Source of the DNA: Caenorhabditis remanei
Taxonomy: Eukaryota; Nematoda; Chromadorea; Rhabditida; Rhabditidae
Assembly (NCBI RefSeq): GCF_010183535.1
Contig: NC_071328.1
Location: forward strand, 1,116,001-1,180,000
DNA length: 64,000 nucleotides
Reading direction: 5' to 3'
In this document: one piece after another, positions 56,801 through 64,000 of the stretch
Layout: each line of letters begins with the position of its first letter
How positions within the stretch are numbered: the first letter of the stretch is position 1
Position numbers and translations under genes: made by a program
Notes under the pieces: model-generated
What the model was told of the DNA's origin: nothing
Databases searched by the model: none
Seen by the model: only the letters and a program-made list of their open reading frames with translations

Positions 56801-59800
56801 CGAATTAATTTGTTGAATCGAGACGAGCGAGATTTCAATCCGAATCTTAATGTCGAGTTTAGGAGTCAAGCGGCCGCACAAACCGATTGTTTGTTACGCT
56901 ACAAGGTTCGTTTTGAGACAGTGGCCTAGCTTTTTCTAGGCCACCACACCGCAAAATTTCAAAAAAATCTGGAAAAAAAACCAACAAATTTGAAGAGAAA
57001 CAGTCTAACCAACGTTTTTGAGTTGATGGCCTAGAAAACCACATTTTGAAAAAGTTAGGCCACGGACTGGTTCTCAAGGCCTAGAAACCCAAAACTCGGC
57101 CATCGAGGTTTTCAGTCGGAAATATGGAAACCCCCGTAATGGTGGCCTAGAAAACCAAATTTTGAGAAATCTACGCCATTAGGATTCGGTATAACGTGTG
57201 TTTTGATCAGATGGCCTAGGAAAATCCTAAAAATCCTAGGCCACACCCCAAAATTTTCAAAAAATCAAAAAATTAGCCAAAAAATTGAAGAAAAACGACC
57301 AAAAACCGACGATTTTGAGTTGGTGACCTAGAAAACCAAATTTTGGGAAAGCTAGGCCACGGACTAGTTTTCATGGCCTAGTCCCCCAAAACTCGGCCAT
57401 TGACTGAAAATAGCGAGAAAATGATGAAATTGGCACGTTGGTGGCCTAGAAAACCGAATTTTGGGAAAGCTAGGTCACCACGTACTATATTTTGCTAGTC
57501 GAATTTCGATGACCTAGAAATCCAAAACTCGGCCATCCACTAAAAATAGCGAAAAAATGATGAAAAACGGTCAAAAATGGTAAAAATCGTCGAAATTTAT
57601 ATGGTGGCCTACTGGTTTTCATGGCCTAGAAACCCAAAACTAGGCCATCAAGGTTTTCAACCGACAACATGGAAGGTGGCCGAAGTTTTGCAAAAGTTAG
57701 GCCACCAAAAACCCAAAAATTTTGAAAAAACTTTCCCCAAAATTTTAGTGTTCTAGGCCATCAGAAATAGCCAATTTCATCATTTTACGCTATTTTCATC
57801 AGATGGCCGAGTTTTGGTATCCTAGGCCATGAAAACTAGTCCGTGTCCTGACTTTCCCAAAATTCGATTTTCTAGGCCACCAACTCAAAAATCACCGTTT
57901 TTGACCGTTTTTCTTCAATTTTTTGGCTGAAAAGTCAATTTTTCAGTATTTTATTCGAATTTTCCAGGAATCGGCAGAATTCGTGGCATTCGTCGACTTG
58001 GACGACTTGATAATCCCCCGAATGGCCAATAACTATGTGAATGAGTTCCGATTTCTGGCCGCCGAGAATCCGACGGTCGCCTATTTCACGTATTCGAAGG
58101 AGAATACGAGGACGAGGGCGTGTAAGTGGTAGTTTTTTGACATAATACAGTAATCCGCATACTTGTCAACCGGGCCGAAACGGGCCGACACGGGCCGGCT
58201 CGTAACTCGCGTCAAAATGAATATTATGAGCTGAAAAATATACCAAAATGTAGATCTCGACGAGTTCTATGTTCCTGACCTACTACGGGCCGGATGGCTA
58301 TTCGCGTTAATGTGCCGCGGGCCGGGAAAAAGTGCCAAAAAACGCGAAAATGGCCAAAAAAAGCCATTCTAGCCCGGCCCGCGGCACAATAATGAATAGC
58401 CATCTGGCCCGTAGTAGATCACGGACATAGAACTCGTCGAGATCTACATTTTGGTATATTTTTCAGCTCATAATATTCATTTTGACGCGAGTTACGAGCC
58501 GGCCCGGTTGACAAGTATGGTAATTCGGGGGCCTACCGTAACCTTTGTCTACAGTATCCTTAGATAAGCCTACCATAACCTAGCTTACAGTGTTCTTAGC
58601 TAAGGCTACCGTAACCTAGACCACTGTAACTTACGTCTTTCCAACTTTTCCAACCGTAACCCGAATCTCTTCCAGACAAGCGTGCCAACGTGTTCTCAAT
58701 AGAGCACGTTTTGCGAAGCATCCAATTCGAACAGGCGACGGAGACTGGAAAAATGATAGCGATCCCGTCGAAAGTAAACAATACGTGGATTCATTGGACA
58801 CATAAGAGTCTCAAAAAGTTGGAGGTTGAGGCATCGTTCAATTCGATCACTCATCTGAAACACATTGATATGGTTTGTGTAGATCGCTCAACTTTGACAT
58901 GTCCCCTTGGTGTCACATGTTGTCCCTGGTGTCCCAATTTTATATTTTTCTTGTAGATCAAGTCAAGGGCTACATTTTTCTTGTTGAAAACTTTTTGATA
59001 GCTCCGCCCGCTTTTGAGTTATGCGCCTTTAAAGATTGGGAGGCAAGAGAGCGTGCGAAAAGAGGAGTGTCACTTTAAAGGCGCATATCTCAAAAGTGGG
59101 CGGAGTGATCAAAAAACTTTCAACTAGAAAAATGTAGCTCTAGGTTTGATCTACAAGAAAAATATAAATTCGGGACAATTGGTAACAAAATGCGACCCCA
59201 AGGACACATATCAAATTTTCACTTTTTTGCAATAAATTTTAAAAAAAATTATTACAGCTCGACGGTATGGGTGTAGATCACGAACGTGTGCCGCAATACA
59301 ACCCAACAACTGGCGCGGACGCAGAAAAACCATTGATTTCGAATAAGAATATTAAGATGATCGAGAAGGATTTCAACAGGTCAGCAAGTGCGCTCTATTG
59401 AGATTGAACTTTAAGAGGGCGGTATGGGATTAGGTAAAAAGCCATGGATCCAGGTTTTTGATATGTTGTAGATCAAATGAAGAGCTACATTTTTGTAGTT
59501 GATCACTTTTTGATAGCTCCGCCCACTTTTGAGATATGCGCCTTTAAATTCCGGGAGGCGAGAGAGAGGGAAGAGGAACAGGGCGCAGACAGCGAGACAC
59601 TCTCGTCGTCTGCGTCTCCTTCTTTCTCTTATAGTTGTAAATGTGATAAGAGACGCAGACAATGTTTTTTTTTAAATTGTCAATAGAGCGCATTTACAAA
59701 CTTTTTTTTGAAAAAAATTCAAAAAAAATTTCCAGAATGAGCTGGAAATCATCGATTCGACGTCATCTAAGAAGTCTTCCTATCAATATGACATACTCGA

Positions 59801-61129
59801 AAATGATAAGTGATTGTTATAAGGAATCGTACTACACATTCCATTCGGCAAACGAGAATCACGGAATGCTGTGTCCCGGACCCGAGAGATGTGATGTTAG
59901 TTTTTGGGGAAAAAAATTAAAAAACACAAGTTGTTGAAAAAAACACAAGTTGTTGAAAATAAACACAACTTGTTGAAAAAAAACACAAGTTGTTGAAAAA
60001 AACACAAGTTGTTGAAAAAAACAAAATTTGTTGATAAAAAACACAAATTGTTGAAAAGAACACAAGTTCTTGAAAAGAACACAAGTTGTTGAAAAAAACA
60101 CAACTTGTTGAAAAAAACACAAGTTGTTGAAAAACAAACACAAGTTGTTGAAAAAAAAAACACAACTTGTTGAAAAAAACACAACTTGTTGAAAAAAACA
60201 CAACTTGTTGAAAAAAAACACAACTTGTTGAAAAAAACACAACTTGTTGAAAAAACACAACTTGTTGAAAAAAAACACAACTTGTTGAAAAAAACACAAC
60301 TTGTTGAAAAAAACACAACTTGTTGAAAAAAACACAACTTGTTGAAAAAAACACAAGTTGTTGAAAAAAAACACAAGTTGTTGAAAAAAACACAAGTTGT
60401 TGAAAAAAACAGAACTTGTTGAAAAAAAACACAAGTTGTTGAAAAAAACACAAGTTGTTGAAAAAAACAGAACTTGTTGAAAAAAAAACACAAGTTGTTG
60501 AAAAAAACACAAGTTGTTGAAAAAAACACAAGTTGTTGAAAAAAACACAAGTTGTTGAAAAAAACACAACTTGTTGAAAAAAAACACAAGTTGTTGAAAA
60601 AAAAACACAAGTTGTTGAAAAAAAACACAAGCTGTTGAAAAAAAAACACAAGCTGTTGAAAAAAAACACAAGTTGTTGAAAAAAAACATAATTTGTTGAA
60701 AAAAAAACACAAGTTGTGTTTTCGATTTCCAACAACTTGTGTTTTTTACCACAACTTGTGTTTCTAGTTCCCACAACTTGTGTGCGTGTCTTTTTGGGTT
60801 TCCACAATAATATTTATTAAAAAAACAATTTGTGGTTCGATTCTCAACAACTTGTGTTTCATCGAGAATCGTGTGTTATTGACCTTGTGGGCGTGTGTGT
60901 GTGTGCTTTTCAACAACTTGTGTTTTTTTCAACAACTTGTGTTTTTTTCAACAACTTGTGTTTTTTTCAACAACTTGTGTTTTATTCCATTTTCCAGATC
61001 TCCGCCCACAAGACTCGCTGCTGGAACAGTGTCGGCGAGTACCACTCAACGCGAGACGGAAAACTAATCAATATTCATTTCGCCGAGAATTCAGATTTCG
61101 CATTAAACGACGACGGGTGTCAAGTGTAG
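53820..61129 (+). CDS. Glycosyltransferase family 92 protein
   Basis: Nine exons: 53820-53908, 54928-55152, 55375-55480, 56582-56905, 57968-58121, 58676-58872, 59258-59379, 59736-59895 and 60998-61129; 1509 bases, 502 residues, in frame. The N-terminus MLPRIIPSILSVVFFFSFLF is a signal anchor, as expected for a type II Golgi enzyme. The GT92 (former DUF23) domain includes VVMCISPLFAAENWQNLLVS, KRFGAHAHLYIR, FVAFVDLDDLIIPR (DLDD, the likely metal site) and the late segment PGPERCD before the last exon. A well-studied worm member, GALT-1, adds galactose to core fucose of N-glycans; the acceptor here is unknown. Exon 2 start is duplicated upstream. Intron 8 holds a large minisatellite. The 3' end nearly abuts the convergent gene. 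Confidence 0.92.
54577..54970. repeat. 219 bp tandem duplication spanning GT92 intron 1 end and exon 2 start
   Basis: Bases around 54591-54745 and 54810-54960 are near-identical copies offset by 219 bp. Both include a TTCCAG or TTGCAG acceptor (ending 54708 and 54927) and the following 31 or so bases. The downstream acceptor opens the real exon. The upstream one would read the same ten residues and then stop. Confidence 0.85.
58159..58518. mobile_element. Family A palindromic MITE in GT92 intron 5
   Basis: Complete copy from ATACTTGTCAACCGGGCC to GGCCCGGTTGACAAGTAT, about 38 kb from its nearest relatives in the accessory island. Confidence 0.8.
58895..59216. mobile_element. Palindromic MITE family B in GT92 intron 6
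   Basis: The arms begin TTTGACATGTCCCCTTGGTG and include GTAGATCAAG, CTACATTTTTCTTGTTGA and TAGCTCCGCCC, mirrored in the second half. Related copies: 59430-59620 (partial), 61687-61830 (half), 62132-62507, 62816-63110 (partial) and 63472-63985. Confidence 0.8.
59925..60985. repeat. AAACACAAGTTGTTG minisatellite with inverted tail in GT92 intron 8
   Basis: From about 59925 to 60716 an 18 bp unit repeats roughly 40-45 times. Two unit types differ at one base: CACAAGTTGTTG and CACAACTTGTTG. From 60727 to 60985 the same unit recurs inverted (CAACAACTTGTGTTTTTTT), four times in tandem at 60908-60983. Long open frames across it are a by-product of the stop-free unit. Confidence 0.95.
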
Positions 61130-61154
61130 ATCAAAACTTTTTCAAAAATCAATC

Positions 61155-61160
61155 AATAAA
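61155..61160 (+). terminator. GT92 polyadenylation signal
   Basis: AATAAA 26 bp after the GT92 stop and directly next to the stop codon of the convergent gene, so GT92 transcripts must run into that gene. Confidence 0.55.
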
Positions 61161-62809
61161 TCAATTCTTCAATTTAATAAGCATCGGCATTCCGTGATAC
61201 AACAAAAGTGATCCATCATGGAGGCGTGTCGTGAAACTTCTGGAGCCCTTGGTGTCAGATGGGACCGCCCGAATAAGCCAGTACAGGGATTCGTCGCCAG
61301 GGACGTAGGAATGAGGTTCAGGCACTTCTGTGTAGATATACGCCGCCAAATTTCCAGTTTTTACGATTTGAGTGTCCGTGGTACGGGTGAGAGTCGATGG
61401 GACCGCCTGGAAGTCAAATTTTAAAAGTTTTTTGACTTTGATAGCCCGTCTTGAAGCCATTTTTAAAGCTTTAGTCTTAAAATTAATCTCAATAGATAGA
61501 ACAAAAATCGGGCTAAATTTTTGTAGTTGACAACTTTTTGGTAGCTCCGCCCACTTTTGAGATATAAGCGTTTTTGTTTCGAAATTTTAGTAAGACGTGA
61601 TATATATGTTAATTTGTACCGTTAAATCCGTTAAACAGTGGGAAAAACAACCTTCCGCGTACGAAAACGGCATTTTTATGGTCTGACTTTTGACATGTCC
61701 CCTTGGTGTCACATTTTGTCCCAATTGTTTCAAAACTATATTTATTTAGTAGATTAAGACATGGGCTACATTTTTGTAGTTGACAACTTTTTGATAGCTC
61801 CGCCCACTTTTGAGATATGCGTCTTTGAAGACATGTTTCCTATTTTTGGTCGTTTTTGGTGATTTTTAGCCTACTTCCAGCATACTTTTGACCACGAAAT
61901 GGGATTTTCAACCAATTACTGGCCATTTCAGCACATTTTCTTCAAAAATAGTAATTTTACTGATTTTTAGCTTATTTCTTGTCATTATTAGCCATTTTTT
62001 CTGATTTTCCGCCAATTTTTGGTGATTTTTCACCAAATTTTACCATTCCAAGCATATTGCGACCCAAAAAATGTGATTTTTCAGTCATTTTTTGCCTATT
62101 TTTGGCCATTTTCAGCTTTTTTAATTCCAAAATGCCTCAACTTTGATATGTCCCCTTGGTGTCACATTTTGTCTCCACTGTCTTAGATTTGTACCTTTCT
62201 GGTAGATCAAAAATAGGGCTACATTTTTGTAGTTGACAACTTTTTGATAGCTATTAAGGGTGATGAGATATAAGCGTTTGAAAATAAGGCACCTGGAAGG
62301 AGAGACGCAGAGAAACGAGAGCGGCTGACTGTCTGCGTCGCTCGTTCTCCCGTCTCCCAATCTTTAAAGGCGCATAACTCGACAGGGTGAAGAGATAGAG
62401 AAAAGTTTTCAACTACAAAAATGTAGCCCGGTTTTTGATCTACCAGAAAAATATAAATTTGGGACATTTGGGACAAAACGTGACACCAAGGGGACATGTC
62501 AAAATATATGTTATTTTTGCCCAAAAAGGCAATTCTTACCTCAAATTGCGAGTTTTTCTGCAACTTTCCACCGTCACTGTAGATATACGCACCCATTGGT
62601 CCTGAAAATCATATTTTCGAAAAATGCAATTTGATCTACATACCTTTCTTAATAAACTGCACATTCTCAAATGTGGATGGTACCAGTCGTACCAGACTCG
62701 TCACATCCAATTGAGCATTTTTTGGGGCGGGCTTTGCGAATGCTCTTTTTTTGAGCCGACTGAATTGATGCTCTCGAAGGAAGAACCATCCGTGGGAGGT
62801 TAGGTAGGC
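61161..62809 (-). CDS. Unknown protein with repeated AYIY motif, 5' end undefined
   Basis: I do not recognise the family. Exons in coding order are 62809-62644, 62601-62540 and 61406-61161, 474 bases in frame, 157 residues to the stop. Exon 1 (starting after an ACTTGCAG acceptor) gives AYLTSHGWFFLREHQFSRLK and later LVRLVPSTFENVQFIKKG; exon 2 gives PMGAYIYSDGGKLQKNSQFE; exon 3 gives AVPSTLTRTTDTQIVKTG, LAAYIYTEVPEPHSY and SLYWLIRAVPSDTKG. The pattern VPST, then about 15-20 residues, then AYIY occurs twice, suggesting an internal domain duplication. The intron between exons 2 and 3 holds family B MITEs. Any upstream exon lies beyond 62810, possibly outside the window. Its stop lies 31 bp from that of the convergent GT92 gene. 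Confidence 0.6.
62132..62507. mobile_element. Family B palindromic MITE
   Basis: Near-complete copy (TTTGATATGTCCCCTTGGTG to CACCAAGGGGACATGTCAAA) within the last intron of the unknown minus-strand gene. Confidence 0.8.
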
Positions 62810-64000
62810 CTGCAAGTTTGACATGTCCCCTTGGTGTCACATGTTGTCCCAACTGTCCCAATTTTATATTTTTCTTGTAGATCAAAACCAGGGCTATATT
62901 TTTGTAGTTGACAACTTTTTGTTAGCTATTCACATTTTTGAGCTATACGCCTTTAAAGATGTCTAGCTTCTCTGCGTCTTTTCACAATCGTTGTGCTATC
63001 TTTAAAGGCGCATATCTCAGAAGTGGGCGGAGCTATTAAAAAATTGTCAACTACAAAAATTTAGCGCTATTTTTGATCTACCAGAAAAGTATAAATTTAG
63101 CAAAGTTGAACTTGAGGTACGATCAAATTTCAAACGGAAAAAATGTTACAATTTTTTTGAAAAAAATTTTTTGGCGGTTTTAATAATTTCTTATTTTTTG
63201 GAGTTTTGATGACGTATTTCACATAGCAGCATTGAAAAATGTGAAAAACTTTTTAAACTCTTCTTAAAATCCACACAAAATCCTATTAATACAATATTCA
63301 AAATCAAAATGTCCTACTTGTCCACGAGAAGTACACGGATCCCGGCTCAGGAACTTTTTAAAAATCAATATTGTTGTAAATCCACTGAAATTACAAAAAT
63401 CCATTTCATTTAAAAAATCCGCATAAAAAAGTCCATTTTGGAATTTTGACAAAACAATATCCCATATTTTGACATGTCTCCTTGGTGTCACATTTTGTCC
63501 CAATTGTCGCAAGTTTATATTTTTCTTGTAGATCAAAACCAGGGCTAAATTTTTGTAGTTGACAACTTTTTGATAGCTCCGCCCACTTTTGAGATATACG
63601 CCTTTAAAGAATGCCTATTTCGAAGGCGCCAGCCGAGAGAGGGGGAGGAGACGCAGAGAAGCGATACGCCCTCCTCGTTTCGCACGCTCTCTCGTCTCTC
63701 AATCTTTAAAGACGCATAACTCGACAGGGTGGAGAGATAGAGAAAAGTTTTCAACTACAAAAATGTAGCCCGTGGTTTGATCTACCAGAAAAGTATAAAT
63801 TGGGACATCTGGGACAAAATGTGACACATAGGGGACACATCTTTAAAGGCGCATATCTCAAAAGCGTGAAGAGCTATCAAAAAACTTCCAACTACAAAAA
63901 TGAAGCCCAAGTGGTGATCTACAAGAAAAATACAATTTCGGGAGTTCTGGGGCAAAATGTGACACCATGGGGACATGTCAAAACAAATCGATTTTAGCTT
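62810..64000. other. Right edge, family B MITEs and no supported gene
   Basis: It holds a partial family B copy (62816-63110) and a large one (63472-63985), plus an inverted match to the TGTACTCCTCGTGGACAA element near 63320. Further 5' exons of the unknown gene could lie here but I cannot support any. Confidence 0.5.

Larger units (their letters stand above)
51740..58000. repeat. Field of GTGGCCTAGAAAACC / TTAGGCCACC dispersed repeats
   Basis: Dozens of short units, consensus about GGTGGCCTAGAAAACCAAAT plus TTTGGGAAAGTTAGGCCACC, fill the introns of dylt-1 and of the first half of the GT92 gene. Each unit is itself an imperfect inverted repeat (GGTGGCC ... GGCCACC). Exons are free of it except at the start of GT92 exon 2. 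Confidence 0.85.

Noticed and set aside
59859..60807. Very long open frames rich in Phe, Cys, Gln and Asn on the minus strand
   Set aside because: They are open in all three minus frames because the 18 bp minisatellite unit contains no stop. They lie in an intron of GT92 and are not protein-like.
60825..60850. GGTTCGATTCTC resembling a tRNA B box
   Set aside because: No A box or cloverleaf around it. It lies in the inverted minisatellite tail.
63318..63460. Possible upstream exon of the minus-strand gene (acceptor TAATTTCAG, donor GTAGGA)
   Set aside because: The segment overlaps an inverted copy of the TGTACTCCTCGTGGACAA element and its phase does not fit the next exon convincingly.

Overview
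This is nematode nuclear DNA, almost certainly from a Caenorhabditis species other than C. elegans. Introns open with GT and close with the worm acceptor TTTTCAG or TTTCCAG. Several genes are plain orthologs of worm genes: mif-3, mrpl-13, ttx-7, dylt-1, an SLC25A44-type carrier and a GT92 glycosyltransferase. The window also carries F-box/FBA_2 genes, class-H chemoreceptor genes and many fold-back transposons, all typical of Caenorhabditis. As far as I can recall, the conserved genes follow the order of C. elegans cosmid F13G3 (chromosome I). The proteins differ enough that this is a sister species. I cannot name it.

Layout: 1-7.4 kb has no gene I can support. At 7.4-10.1 kb a HYPK-like gene is followed by mif-3, with an apparent trans-splice site between them. 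At 10.5-29 kb an accessory island interrupts the conserved block. It holds two tandem F-box/FBA_2 genes (the second broken by a hAT MITE), a doubtful multi-exon gene, three srh chemoreceptor copies (two inverted and each disabled, one intact) and nested mobile elements. From 29 kb the conserved block resumes: mrpl-13 (-), SLC25A44-like carrier (-), B3GNTL1-like GT2 glycosyltransferase (+), ttx-7 inositol monophosphatase (+), dylt-1 Tctex-type dynein light chain (+), a GT92 glycosyltransferase (+), and a convergent gene of unknown function (-) at the right edge.

Introns are long and are the main habitat of repeats: palindromic MITE families, a GTGGCCTAGAAA-type dispersed repeat, an ACGCGTCAAAAGTGCGCCAG tandem repeat, and an AAACACAAGTTGTTG minisatellite with inverted copies. 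The gene products belong to unrelated housekeeping, signalling and trafficking roles, so no pathway is encoded here.

Observations most worth follow-up: two mutually exclusive exons in ttx-7; a tandem duplication of the acceptor and start of GT92 exon 2 that keeps the encoded peptide; single-base homopolymer frameshifts in three conserved genes, which look like assembly errors; and several transposons whose insertion history can be read from exact target-site duplications. I found no convincing entirely new system.
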